Numbered from the stretch's first letter, positions 47,131 through 59,472 are shown. The stretch: DNA of 64,000 nucleotides from Pochonia chlamydosporia 170 (GCF_001653235.2 NC_035793.1:4092001-4156000); one strand, 5' to 3'. The notes: generated from the sequence alone by a model not told the origin. Numbers and translations are program-made.

Positions 47131-49180
47131 TTATTCACGACTTTGTCCACGTAGAGCAACAGGGCCTTGGAAACCCCGTGAGCCGGGCACTGACACTGCG
47201 TCCATCTCAAGACCCTGTGAGTTCTTTCGTCGTCTTTGGCTAAAGTGTGGGCCGAGTCGCTGGTCACCAGGTTGATACTTGCCCTTGAATCGGTAGTACG
47301 CTGGTGACCGAGGCCGGCAAAGAACAGAAACCAGGTTCTTGAGCCAGTTGCCTTGGCTGTAGGCTCTGTAGCGTTCCTTCTTTGCAAATTTGTGTGAATT
47401 GATGTACTCTCGGGTGGTCTCTCCGCGTGCCATGAGGAACAAGTGGTAACCCATGAGGCCGGCAGGATACACGATCAAGATCACGCCAATAATAACAAGA
47501 GCAAATGGGACCCGGAAGTCGTCAATAGACTGGCCAAACGAAATATTCTCGCGATTCATATGTATGAGGATTTGCGTCAGGCTGGTGCCAATTAAATACG
47601 CTGCCAATATGGTGGCCGATGTAACAAATGTAAAGAAATATCGGTAGTTGCGTTTGCCAACGCAGTTGTTTAGCCACACACAATGGTGGTCGTGCGTCTC
47701 TACGCAATTATCGCACAAACGGCAATGATGAGCACGGGGTGGCCGCCAAATGTTGCAGGTTCTGCAATGCTTGACCGGAACTTCCATGGCAGCAGCCGAG
47801 GACTCGGCGGACTTGACCAGAGTCCAGTCATTGGTTGGCGGCCCTAGACGAAGAGGATCATCCTGGTCGGCCACGGGCGGGAACTGGTGAAGGTTGCGAG
47901 GCAGAATCTGTATGAAGTCAGTATCATAAAAGTACCTGGCAACCATTTCGTCTGATGTGACTTACGCCCGGGTCTGAAACAGAGGCATGGATAAAGGAAG
48001 AGAGGCAAATGTAGGTCAGGTACGCAAAGGTAATAGGAATGGCAGGAGAAACGTTGTGCCACAACCAAGGTGCCTCGAAGCCGTAAAAAAGAGCACATGG
48101 AATGACTACAAACGCCCCCGTAGCAATATTGATGGGCGTATGCTTGGTGTTTTGCCATCGCCCCCCAAAGCAAAAGACGGTATTACCGTCAAAGTATTGA
48201 TGCACACGACCGACAGTCTTTCCTTGTGAATCCGCAGCCATCGGCCGGGGTATTGAATGTGGTTCCGCAGGGGGAAACTGCGGCGATGAAGCCGTAGAGG
48301 AGAGTTTCTCAGCACCTTCAGTGTCCCTGTGCCGACTGGACTGTGCTTGTTCCACCTTTCCAGGCAAAAGGAAGCTGGAGCGGAAGGACCTTGTCGACTT
48401 GACGGGACTGGGGAGGCCCGCAAGGTCTCTGTAGCTCCTATCCACATTGACATTCAAGTGTCTGCTCTGGTCGGATCGACCCTGCAGCGGCCGCACACTA
48501 TCGGACATGCTGGCTGTGGGATAATGTCCCGTCGTCGGACTGGCGTTGGCGGTAAGACGATCAAAAGTTTCCTGGTCCGTCATTTCGGTACCTCGTGACG
48601 GCGGGGGTCGCAGACTCTCTCCTCCACTCAACTTGTGCTGTAGTTGAGCAAGACTTTGAATATTCTCTCCGCCACTCGCTCCGTCAATGACGCTGCCGCC
48701 CATGTCCGTCTCGTTATCGTCGATATTCGCAGGCGGTGGGTGTAGCTGCTGGTTCATTGGAACTGATCTGGCACTGGCTCCTCGTTGTGCCTGTAGTTTT
48801 TGGGAACTCATGGGTCGAAAGAAGGCGCCAGAGGTCAATGAAGGAACGTGACTTCGCGTCGTTAAACTAGGTGCTCGTCCCGAAGCAGTCGTGCTGGCAA
48901 CGCTCCCCCTCTTTGGTTGCTGAACCCCAAGTGTCAGGCCCCTTCTCGTACCCGCTCCGGCCCAGGCGGCTTTGGACGACGTGCCTGTCCTGGCAGTTTC
49001 TGGTCGTGAGGTATCGGGATTCTTGATCTTTGCTTCGCCTCCATCATCACTCGCGATATCCGTCATACGCGAGGAAACAGCGCTTACAGGTCGCTGATTG
49101 CTGCCGCCAGAACGAGGAGGAGCACGGCCGCTGGTATCGCCTGGTGACACGGCCCTTTCCGCCGGGTCCTGGGAAGCCAT
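47131..49180 (-). CDS. ERF2: Palmitoyltransferase of the Erf2/DHHC family
   Basis: Exons 49180-47966 and 47907-47131 (58-nt phase-0 intron), 663 aa, ATG at 49180. About 330 N-terminal residues are low-complexity and Ser/Pro-rich. They are followed by YFDGNTVFCFGGRWQNTK, two membrane helices, SDPGILPRNLHQFPP (the DPG motif, split by the intron), then the cysteine-rich domain KHCRTCNIWRPPRAHHC and CVETHDHHCVWLNNCVG with catalytic DHHC. Two further helices and a TTRE-containing tail (RGETTREYIN) complete the TTxE feature. This is the layout of Erf2, the ER/Golgi enzyme that, with Erf4, palmitoylates Ras and related proteins; the partner and substrates are inferred. The N-terminal extension is longer than in yeast Erf2 but usual in filamentous ascomycetes. 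Confidence 0.94.
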
Positions 49181-51016
49181 GATGGTGATGCACTATGCTT
49201 TATGATGTCGTCGTCTATTGGCGTTACAGCATAACGGGGTTTCCGTGTCGTGTGACAATAGGCTTTATGTCGATGGCCGCAACAATTATCCACAGGGTAT
49301 TTGCCGCCGTTGTTGCACAAACAGAGGATGAACTCGCAGGGTAGATCCGTTGGTAGATGTCGTGTCCCGCTCTCGCAATGCACACAAAATTGACTTAAGT
49401 CGTAGTGGGATGATTAGGTTTACCGTGTAGAAGCAGGAAAAAGGAAAGTTGCAACCGGATGTGTTGGATATCGAGGAGAGAGGGGTCATTCGAGGGAGAA
49501 AGATGGGTGGAAATGCGAGAGTTGGTCGCCCAAGATATTAAAAAGGGTCGAAAAGGAGCGAAGCGACACGAGACGAGACGAGAGAAGAATCTGAACAACA
49601 CAGCACCGGATCGTTGCAAAATCGGTCGAATAGGAAAAGGAGCGGGCGGCGCAAGCCGAAGAGAGGATGGAAAACAAGAAAAAGACGGCGTTGCCTTTGC
49701 AGGGCACGATTGCTCGTGTCCAGGAGTGCTGAAAGAGAAGAAGGAAAAGGCGAGGTGAAGGTGATGTGATTCGATGCTTGTTCCTTTTTCCCAGCCGGGT
49801 CAGGTCCTGTCCAGTCCTGGCCAGTCCAGTCTTCTGGTCAAGTGCCAATGCGTGGTCTGGCGGTGCCGTTGCTGAGATTGGCGGTGCCTCGTCAAGACCG
49901 TGTGGCCCGATTCGCTGCCAGGGCCACAATTTGGTGCCTTTCAATCTTACCCTCTGGTCTGGTTGCCCTTTCGCGTCCAGATGCCCACTTGAGCCCAGTT
50001 CTGGGGTAAATTGCGCCTCTAGCCTAGTTGCTAGAGACAACCAAGCGTCTGGCAGACAGAGGGCAAAGGCAGAGCCAGCCACATACGAACCCATGTAAGG
50101 GGTTGGTGGCAGCCGAGCGCGCAATCAAGTCTTGTCAGCACCAGACATCAACATTGAATGGGGGAGAAGACCGTTGTGGCTAGGCCACTCACTTTTCCAC
50201 GCTATTCATCCAGGCAAGCACCAGCTGGCCAACCACGACAGGAACAGCCAACATCCCAGCAGCCACAAATTGCCTTTGACACCACCAACGCACCTGATTG
50301 ATGCATCTTGCGAAGAAGAAACAGCAAATATTAATACTCGCGATACGACTGTCTGCTATAATATTTGCGGTGCTATAATACGTGACGGCTCTAAATATAT
50401 ATCTTTACCACGAATTATGTCGTCCGGATGATCCGGTCCCAGCAAACACGCACGAAGCAACCCCAAATGTGACCAGTATCTCAATAAAGAAAACATTGCC
50501 AACACAATCAGCCAGGGCGGAGTTCCCATCATCCAGCAAAGCTAGCCACTCGCAACTTTGAATGAATACCAAATGCAGCTGGCATCCGCAGGCAGAGACC
50601 CGTGCACCCAAACAATCACTCCCAACCATAAGTCGGTCAAGAAAATACCCAAACAATTACGTATCAAACATTGAATTCCTCTAGAAACATTAAAGCACTC
50701 CTCCCTGCCAAACTCCTCCTCCTCAAACAAGCGAAACCGCCCAATCTCCCCAAAATGAGCAATGACGTCCTTGCCATGCGCAGATCGCTCTGCGCAATGA
50801 AATCATCCCCTCCGTGACCTGCCACGTGATATCCCACATCCAGCTCCCCATTGACCAATAGCGCCTAACCGTTGTGCAATGGTGAAATCATACGACGCCG
50901 AACGCACCCGGTTAGCTGCAAAGCCAAGGCTAAAGCTTCTGACCAGCTTTTTGCCCTCAACCTCCACCCTCGTCGTCATTCCTCAATCAACAACAACCTC
51001 ACGCAAAACAGCAACA
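49181..51016. other. Divergent intergenic region
   Basis: About 1.8 kb between the palmitoyltransferase (minus) and the small mitochondrial protein (plus), so it holds both promoters. Open frames here are short or domain-free on both strands. Confidence 0.5.
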
Positions 51017-51547
51017 ATGGCTTCCTTAATCCCCCGCCGTCTATTCAGCACTACTGCTCGTCGTCTGCAGACGTCTGATAACCTGAAGACCGAGACGAAG
51101 CGCAACCCCGAGCTTATGGTGCGTCATAATCCTTGACTCCAACTCTCATCAATCCGAGCAAGACATCCATTGTCAATTCCTCGAAACTACATCGCACGAA
51201 GAGTCCTCAGCTAACTGTTACAGATCCTCGGTGGTGTCATGGTTGCTGCTCTCGGCGGTGCCGGCTTCTACTTTGGTATGTCGAATTCCGACCAGTTACT
51301 CTCACATATGCTAATGGGTGCAGGCCGCTCTCCTACCAAGTCCACCTCCGAAAGCCCCGTCACCATCGCCAGCAGACCCTGGGAGGGCGAGGGCGAGGGT
51401 AAATACAAGTACCACCCCGGCGGTGACCTTACCAAGGAGCCCAAGGACGCTCCTAGCGCTTTGAACGTCGTGGTTGTTCCCAACGTCACTTTGCCGGCGG
51501 AGCTGCACGAAAAGTACAACAAGTGGGGTAAGGAGGGATACCCTTAG
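51017..51547 (+). CDS. Small mitochondrial inner-membrane protein, conserved in fungi
   Basis: Three exons, 51017-51118, 51224-51275 and 51324-51547, giving 125 aa. The N-terminus MASLIPRRLFSTTARRL is a classic mitochondrial presequence (basic, Ser/Thr, RRLFSTT cleavage-like). One membrane helix follows (ILGGVMVAALGGAGFYFG, residues 35-52), then a hydrophilic tail containing YKYHPGGD, APSALNVVVVPNVTLP and the terminal KYNKWGKEGY. I recognise it as a conserved fungal protein of this size but cannot name it with confidence; an accessory subunit of a respiratory complex is possible. Both introns (105 and 48 nt) have canonical ends and preserve frame. ATG 51017 is the first that gives the presequence. 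Confidence 0.8.
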
Positions 51548-51878
51548 GGAGTGTTTTGGAGACTGTGTAATTGATGGGCCTGGCGGAGTTGTAAAGCATA
51601 CGAAAACGGGTGGCAAAAGATTCGACAAATTATGCGTCAGGGTGTATGGTTTGTCTGTGTAAAGTTAGTGGAAGTTGAGCATCGTTGATTGAACCTGTTG
51701 AAACAAATATCATTTTAGCTCTCACATGGATTGCTACTCTGCAACAACTGTGCTATCACAAACACATCATGTAACTCATGCATTATAAATCGCTACATCT
51801 AGCCATGCCCAAAAACACCAGAATACCAAGAAACCACCTCATCCCATGCATCCCTCCAACTCCTACCAAACTCGGAAA
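51548..51878. other. Convergent intergenic region
   Basis: Shared 3' flank of the small mitochondrial protein gene and the phosphoserine phosphatase gene. Nothing else is visible. Confidence 0.5.
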
Positions 51879-53303
51879 TCACGCCGCCAACATCTGTATC
51901 TCCTCAGCCGTAAGCCCAAACAAGTGCAGCAAATCCAACAAGCTCTCCGAATTCAACCTCGCATCCGCCTCCATCTGCACCCTCGGCTTCGCATTCCACG
52001 CCACTCCCAGTCCCGCCTCCGCCAGCATCAACAGGTCGTTGGCGCCGTCACCAACAGCCACCACCTGCGACGGATCAATCCCCTCCTTGGCCGCAATCTC
52101 AAGCAGCAGATCGCGCTTGCGCTCCTTGCCCACGATCTTGCCTGTCGTCACGCCCGTCAGCTTGCCATCCTCTACGATGACCTCGTTCGCAAAGGCATAG
52201 TCTATGCCCAGCTGCTCGGCGAGCCAGCCTGTCAACGGTTGAAATCCACCCGACAGCACGGCCGTCTTGACGCCCAGTCGTTTCAGGGCCCTAATCAACT
52301 CGGGCACACCCTTTGTGACGTCTAACACAGGACGCAACTCGTCAAACACGGTTGCGCTAACACCCTTCAGAAGAGCGACGCGCTCGCGGAACGAGGCCTC
52401 GAATTCCAATTCACCCATCATGGCGCGGTGAGTGATGTCTGCTACACGGGCGGCCAGATCCGATGGCTCTTTGATAGTCTCTGCCATGAGCTCAATCACC
52501 TCTTGTGTAATCAGCGTACTATCCATGTCGAACACCACCAAGCGCGGGTGTCTCCTCCAGACCACATCCGGCTGCAGCACAACATCGACATTCCACTCCT
52601 GCTCGAACCGGTAAATCATCTCATGTTTACGCAGGTCAGACAGACCCAGGCATTCAGGTGACGGGGCCGGCGAGAGGCTAAGTTCAACAATACGAGGTGT
52701 ATCCGGGTTATCAAGACACCTGTGCGACGAGTGTGGTTCATCCGCCCCACGCGGCTGCGGAAAAGTCGACATGAGATGCAAAAACGACGCTATGCACAGC
52801 GGTGAAATGTACGAGCCATAAATATGATCCAGCTGTTCTGATTCCTGCGTCGGCGGTTCCAGCGGGAAAGCGTCCATGTTCGTCGTGGGCGCCATATTCG
52901 GAGGCAGCGTCTCATTGCTATCCGACAGACCAGCCGGTCTAGTCGAAGCCGGCGCAGAGCCAGACGACGCCCCCTTGTAGAATAACGTTGCGACCAGGCG
53001 ATCCGACTTGTGTCCCGGGGCCGGCGCGCAGTTTGCATGCGACAGACTATGGCTCAGTCCGCTCTCGACTATCGTCGCCGGCATGTCGTCCTGCGGGACG
53101 CCGCGGAAGGGCAAGATGCTCTTTGGTGAGGTCGACTTGGGCGGGGGGCTTCTCCCCTCGACGACCTCGTCGATGCCGTGGTAGGGTTCTGACTTTTTGG
53201 GCGGTCTGTATTGCTGGTGATCGCTCAGATACGAGCTGCTGCGGCGCATGTTTTCCATCTGCGGACGAGACGCCGACAGTTTGCGCCCGGCAGTTTCGGC
53301 CAT
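51879..53303 (-). CDS. SER2: Phosphoserine phosphatase (serine biosynthesis)
   Basis: Single exon, 474 aa, ATG at 53303. The C-terminal ~230 residues form a HAD-superfamily SerB domain. VVFDMDSTLI (near residue 255) supplies the nucleophilic and acid/base aspartates, followed by the cap helices, then TAVLSGGFQPLTG (motif II), KIVGKERK with the motif III lysine, and VAVGDGANDLLML (motif IV). The enzyme dephosphorylates O-phosphoserine to serine in the cytosol. The N-terminal ~240 residues are longer than in yeast Ser2. They begin disordered (Ser/Pro-rich) and then include a region (DHIYGSYISPLCIASFLHLM onward) in the place of the usual ACT-like domain. It converges on the mitochondrial-protein gene. 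Confidence 0.94.
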   Translation of the reverse strand: MAETAGRKLSASRPQMENMRRSSSYLSDHQQYRPPKKSEPYHGIDEVVEGRSPPPKSTSPKSILPFRGVPQDDMPATIVESGLSHSLSHANCAPAPGHKSDRLVATLFYKGASSGSAPASTRPAGLSDSNETLPPNMAPTTNMDAFPLEPPTQESEQLDHIYGSYISPLCIASFLHLMSTFPQPRGADEPHSSHRCLDNPDTPRIVELSLSPAPSPECLGLSDLRKHEMIYRFEQEWNVDVVLQPDVVWRRHPRLVVFDMDSTLITQEVIELMAETIKEPSDLAARVADITHRAMMGELEFEASFRERVALLKGVSATVFDELRPVLDVTKGVPELIRALKRLGVKTAVLSGGFQPLTGWLAEQLGIDYAFANEVIVEDGKLTGVTTGKIVGKERKRDLLLEIAAKEGIDPSQVVAVGDGANDLLMLAEAGLGVAWNAKPRVQMEADARLNSESLLDLLHLFGLTAEEIQMLAA

Positions 53304-55067
53304 GGTTTCTTTTTCTTCTTTTTTTGAGCTGTGATGTTCGTGGTATAGTGGAAAAGGACTGGTCTGCAGACGGGTTGATCGGAAAAGAAAGAAGAATGAA
53401 ACGTGTACCGCGGCAGTTATTGTAGAGCTGAATCCAACAAGGCGTCTGGTCCCGAAATATGAGCAGCTAAAAAAAAGTCGAGGGGTTAAATTGGTGTGGT
53501 TTGGTGGTTCAAAGTTGTGCGACGTCGGCGGCGCGAACTGTCCGTGGGCGTCTTGGCGGGGAACAAAAGTGGTTTGAGACTGGAGGTAAAATGACTCTTT
53601 GTTCCTGCACTCGGGACTTGGAATAAGCAGTTGTGCAAAGGAAGTAGATTTTATGAAATGAAGGAGGATTCAATTGCGCAGTGAGGCAATTGTCAGCATT
53701 GAAGAAAAGGGCCAGGTGATTGTGGCCTGGAGTTGAACCAAACCACCACAGGCTACAGAGTGCTCAAGTGGACTGATGGACTGACTGACTGACTGACTGA
53801 CTGACTGACTGGAGCAGGCGCACATGGAGACATGGAAGACTGAAAAGGGCCAGTTGATCAGTTTGGGGGGACAGTTCTGACGAGTCGTGTGTCTCAACGG
53901 CCGCCACCAACTTCACTTTGACTAGAAGTCAAGCATCGCCCCGCACCGCCGTTGAAGTTGACTGTCATGTTCCTGTCAGTCAGGTTACAGTATGACTTGC
54001 GACAGGATCAAGGGTCAACTGGTGCTGGTGTGTGGTGTGGTCGTGGTCTTTTCAACTAACTGGTGGGTCAGCAACTGTCTCAAGGCTGAAGCGAGGCAGG
54101 TGATGATGGTGCAGTGGTTGCACGGCAATATTCAATTTATTTGCAGATATTCCATACGGCTCTCGATACATTGCATGTACGCAGGATCAATGGAACACAA
54201 CATTGAACCACCAGACTGCAGCTGCATGTCGGTGCTTCCAACAATCTGGTACTAACCCCGTCCCTCGGCAACATGAATTCCGATGCCCTCAACCTTGCAC
54301 ATCAGAGGCATCTGTCGACTCGACGTACTTCACAATAATTAACACACACATGCAATTTGAAACTCGACTTCATGACATGGCCAGTGGATCGTCATATCGA
54401 TTCAGGCGCTGCGTCATCCCTAGTCCCTAATCCCAGACGGAATAGCGCCAAAATGCCCTGACAGACAGCAAAGTGTGGGACCAAAAATGACAAGGGACTT
54501 CCATGTTGACTAGACCAGATTTGGCCCAGACATGGACCAGGCTAGGCGCTTTTCGGAGCAAACTCTCCAGTTCACCAGACTCCACATGGCAACATTTATG
54601 TCAACTGGTCTCCATGTTCATGCACATCTCATAAATCACAGGCAGCTGCATGCATGCAATTCACAATTAATATCCGCCGCCCATTTGAAACAATCAATTG
54701 CCATCCCCATCATGTGATCATGTCAGTTAAACTGCCCCTGATTTAAATTTGGTGTTTTTAAATGTATTCGCAACATATGAATAATGTAAAAGTTAGTTGT
54801 ATTAATCTGTGCAATTGTTGTCTGGTCTCCTTCGTTCAACACTCTATCATGACAAAAACTTGGACCTGCATATTGGTAACATTGGAACAATTTGCACGCC
54901 CTACCTTGATCTCTAAACTAGGATTTCGAAGTTACGTTTTCCATAATCCAAACATGGCTTTTACAGCATACCTTGGCAGTAAAAAGTCAACTGGTAACAA
55001 TCTAGACATTATTGTTGTATCCTCCACAAATACCGCCAAAGCTATCCAGAATCGGTTCCATGTCAAC
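53304..55067. other. Intergenic, no gene supported
   Basis: About 1.8 kb containing the phosphatase promoter and the lectin-gene 3' flank. It includes the CTGA microsatellite listed separately. Confidence 0.5.
53781..53811. repeat. (CTGA)n microsatellite, nearly eight units
   Basis: An uninterrupted run of the tetranucleotide CTGA over 31 bases; a likely length-polymorphic locus. Confidence 0.95.
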
Positions 55068-57056
55068 TCACCAACCTGAATAATTCTGCCCTTTGCTGTA
55101 TTCATCAAAACCATACGAGTGCATGCCACTAGCAACACCATTGGCAACCACATAATCCAAATCACCCTTCCACTTAGCATAAGAAACACCCCAGGCAACA
55201 GGACCAAAGGCCCGGGCCAAACCCCCAACAATACCAGCCGTCCAACGAGCGAACTCTTTTTGTTTCTCAATCGAGTCCAGATGAACACTCTCCAAAGACG
55301 CATACCGCTGATCAGCTGATGCTCGAACACCATCAAAATCCGCCTGCGTATACATTGTATTCCGACACGCGATTAAATCTGCCTTTGTACGATCGTACTC
55401 CGCCTTCACATCCTGCCATGTGGTGAAGCTGCTTCCAAAGTCGGACGGCGAAAGACTACCAATATTGGCTGCAGCCAGCAATCCAGTTAGCCGGTTGATT
55501 TCGGCATCCTTGCTCGTCAGTTCTGCGGTCAACTGGGCGACCTCGGCATGAGTTCCAGTTGTACCGGACGTCTGCGGGACTCGGTGATTGAGGGCATCGC
55601 GAGATTTGGGGATTCCCCCTGGGGTAACGACATTTGAAGCCTCCCTATCATACTCCTCGCCGTCATCAGCCGCCACGGGCGTGACGTTGATCACATCGGG
55701 TCCAGGTTGGTAAAAGACGCAGTTGGGGCGATACAAATCAGCCTTGGTATCTCGAGAGGCCGCGACGGCGGAATATTCAACTCGCTGTGACGGAGGCTGA
55801 GCACCACCCAAGAGGGCGTCGTGGGCGACAATACCTGGCTCGGTATCCCACCCTTCCTGGTACGACAGCTCGGCGATTTGGTCGCCATGGGACTCCAAGA
55901 TGGTGTAGATCCGGATGCGAAGATTCGAATTGTCCGAATCATCGCCGGCATACCAGCAAAGAGCGCTGATGGGAGCTTTCGGAACAAGTTGATATGGCGG
56001 GATGGAGTCATCTAATATGCCATTGTTCAGTCTCAAGGTGTCAGCCATTACCAACCATTGCAATGAAACTCATCAAGCTGGTTTAGTCACTCACTCGTCT
56101 CCCACCGCCCAATCCCCGCATTATCCCAAAAGCTTTCCATGATGAAGCCACTCTCACCCTGATAATAGAGACGCACATCTTTAGATTTCCTAGCGGAAAC
56201 GGCGGACAGGCGACTATTTTCTCGGGCTCCAAGAATCCTTGGTCCTAGCACTTGCCAACCCGCTNGCTCTTCCGCGGCGGCCCTTGTAATACAGAATCTC
56301 GCGCACTGGATGTTTGCCGCTGGTATCGGGATTCTCCTGGTAGAATACACGGAGCTTGGTATCATCCTTCTCGGGACGAGCGACGGCTAGTTGCGATCCC
56401 GGCGCAACATTTCCGTTTTGCAAAATAACACTGTAGGCCCAAGTGGTCACGCCGGACGTGTGGTGGCCCTGACACTATTTTCCCTCTCCGTTAGTCAGCA
56501 CGTCGTTCTCAAAGTATTGCGAAATCTCCTTACCTCACAGATGTTATATTGGTTATCCAAATAGTATAGCCGAATCTCGAGATTCAGACCTCAGCAAAGA
56601 AAGCTCTCACAAACTGCTGACAGCGAGGGAGTTACCTGAGACTCGTTGCCCACGTTCCAACTGGTGGCCGTGATGGGAGACTTGCTCTTCGCATTGGATG
56701 CGATGACGCCATCTCCTCTCGTGAACCACCCATGTCCATCTTCAAACGACGACTCCCGAATCAGGTCATCTTTACCCTGGTAGTAGGCGCGAATGTGCTT
56801 TTTGTTGTCCTGAAAGAACTCGATTGCGTCGAGGCTCGTGAAATCCATGACTGTAGGGTTAGAGAAGCTGTTGTCGCGGCTCGAGAAGTTGCACGAAGCG
56901 AAGCGGTATTAGAAGGAGGGGCAGGCTCATCAGGGGACTTCTAAAGTTCATACTTGTTGGTGCGGTATTTCCGTCCCAAGACTGCTGACTGCTGAGGCTG
57001 TCAACTTTGGCTGAAGACCGAAACAAGACAGCTGCAGGTGATGAAGGAGGAAGCAT
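55068..57056 (-). CDS. Fucose-specific-lectin-like protein with coiled-coil/glycine-rich C-terminus (frame broken near 56270-56295)
   Basis: Five exons: 57056-56954, 56850-56636, 56575-56534, 56474-56095 and 56011-55068, about 560 aa. The first ~320 residues carry repeated blade-like segments of the AAL-type fungal fucose-specific lectin fold: IRAYYQGKDDLIRESSFEDG, IRLYYLDNQYNICE, LRVFYQEN...REILYYKG, VRLYYQGESGFIMES and LRIRIYTI...IAELSYQEG. Introns at these segments are canonical. After a spacer comes a predicted coiled coil (AQLTAELTSKDAEINRLTGL), a second helical region, and a glycine/alanine-rich hydrophobic stretch (TAGIVGGLARAFGPVAWGV). No signal peptide is seen. Exon 4 needs a one-base correction between REILYYKG and the GWQVLGPRILG frame, close to the ambiguous base at 56265, so an assembly error is likely. 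Sugar binding is inferred from the family; the role of the extension is unknown. Confidence 0.78.
56265..56265. other. Ambiguous base (N)
   Basis: Single unresolved base inside exon 4 of the lectin-like gene, a few bases from the inferred one-base frame slip. Confidence 0.99.
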
Positions 57057-57551
57057 GCATTTGAACGAAAAACCACCAATCGCGTGAGTTGCACAACCGC
57101 CAATGGGATGAGACCGTCTTGAGGGCCCGATACCTGTTGGAAGACTTATACAAATAGGATACCTTGAAGTCTTTCAGATTATATTGAGTTTTGGAGGGCT
57201 GTTACACGTATGATGCGCTTGCATGTATTAGTTCCTGATGGTTCTTGTGGTCTTAGTTGCTGAGGATGTGGTAGAACTTAAAAGTAGGCGTTAAGGGGAG
57301 ATTGTGAGTGTAAGAGAGGATATATGTAATGGGAAGGAACGAAGGTATCGCAAAATGTGCTAGCTTAACAGAACCTGATGGCTTGAAAGGCACTGTTGGT
57401 TAGGGACCTCTCTAAACCTACAAGACTATCTAGGTACTTACCATAAAAACAATAGTAAGATAGGTATGTGTAGTCTGACAGAAGGTGACAATATCTTACT
57501 GTAAAGACTCTACTACAAGCGGGGATCGCTTTGTCAGAAAGGGGCATTGTC

Positions 57552-57583
57552 TACAGTCTGTGGTCAAAAGTATTTAGACATAC
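57552..57583 (+). mobile_element. Possible single Tc1/mariner-like terminal repeat, decayed
   Basis: TACAGTCTGTGGTCAAAAGT and the following TATTTAGACATAC resemble the ends of Tc1-type elements: a TA target, then CAGT, then a (C/G)AAAAGTATTT core. No facing inverted copy or transposase frame was found within a few kilobases; the sequence to the right is full of stops. Confidence 0.25.
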
Positions 57584-59472
57584 TTTACCTATGTATACAC
57601 TAACAAAGCTCAATATGCCTCAGCACGAAACGCGATGTGCGATACCTTTTCTTGTTTAAATAGTTCCAACACCCCACCGTAGTAGCAGAACACTTTTCTG
57701 TTGGCACCCTGACGCCTTACAAGCGTCAAGTGTCCTGAACCGTCTTGAAAAACACCTCCCGCATGTTAGAGAAAAAGACCAACACTGAGAGTGATTAAAT
57801 GCCCGGAACAATACGGAATGGAGTGAGCTAGTTAGAACCGGAAGGAAATATCCGACGCTTCAAGAAGCTGTCAACACTGCAGTGAAAACAAATGTAAATG
57901 CAGTTTCTCAACATACAGGCAAATACTGACATTATACGTAAGTAATATTATACTCGTCTCCCAGCAGTATCAATAAGAATAGAGGCAGCTTCCCACGAAG
58001 AGGGAAAGACGTGGTGGGACAGTACAAAGTATAGGGTAGGCTCCGTCACCAAATGCAATTGTGGAACCTGTGCTCCCAGAATCTGCACACACACACATAT
58101 CAACACCACAATTGGTGCATCATAGGGCCCAAATCCTGCAAGTAATACACTCAAGCATGAACCGTAAACATCAGCTTGAAATCCTTTCACGGGCTCAACC
58201 GATCCAGACCCATGCTTCCTCGATCCTAGCCTCACCGTCCCCGTCCAGTCCCGTCAGCATCTTGTTTTCCCTCTCTTTCCNCTTTCCCTGCCTACGCGGC
58301 GCTCGGTGGTGTGCACCGACTCCCGCACACAGCCCGACGAGCCGAGACTTTGGCCCTCCGACAGCCCATTCTATACTGCAGCTCCGGTGTTGAAGGAATT
58401 CGGCATGGCCGTGTATGGTGAATTACACTATCAGCCGATGATGACTTATACCCGTTTACAAATCTGTTATGCTGCTTGAACACGCCTGTAGATGCTCGTG
58501 TTGGCTCATTGTTTGTACAGCTTGGTAGGGTACGACATCAGTCGGAAGATGCGGCACATGTTAGTAACGCTCTGTGGATGGCAGGCTACCCTTCCTCGCC
58601 GACCCGTTCAACGCGTCTTTAACAAATTGGTGTAAATGATCACGCACTTTGGAGTTTCTCCTCTCATCTCCGTGGCTCAACACCTTGGATCTTGCAAAAC
58701 TTGAACTTGCTTGATTCCATACTCCGTCGACGGCTCGTCGCATTGTAACGCCCCCGCATGGACATGTACGATGCAGGTGAATCATCAACGGCGTGTACTT
58801 TCCCTTTCCTACTATCGGCGATGAGATCATCAATATCGCCATACTGCGAACCGACCATTTCTAATACTTTGCCCCGGAAAACCCTTCGCCAGCCCCAGAA
58901 AATAGAACTGGGTACGTAGTCGGTACAAAATACCCCGCTAACGTAACACATTAGCCTGTTGATCAAAGTACCCGCTACATCTTTCAGGCCGGTCCCGTTA
59001 CTAACTGACCAATCATACTTCACCGTTCAACATCGCGGAAGCAATGGCGTCGATGTCGTGATCGCTCCAAAACGCACACCAGACGCTGGGGTGCATGTTC
59101 CTATTTGCTGGCCCCCTTGAGACCGTGGTTAGGCAGTCGAAAAGACTGCCAAATCACTCAATGGCCTCGGAGCAATCAGGTGAATAGTGTATGATGTGCT
59201 TTTCAAAGCTATTGTAGTTGCACCGTCCAATTAGTCAGGGTGGGAAAACCCCCTTCCCTCCTCGTTCCGGCTTGAAAGCACACACCATTCCGGACTTAAA
59301 CATCTGAGGACGCCTTCTTCCTGTATAGACGTGCCTGCTCCTTCTCTTCCATTCCATCTTTAGAAGGTCTTGCCGTAATCCTGTCTATTCGTCAGCGTCA
59401 ATCTTGATACTTAACGTCTCATCATCCCCTCCGCAACTTTGGAAGGAAGAAAATCACATACCTTTACGAGGA

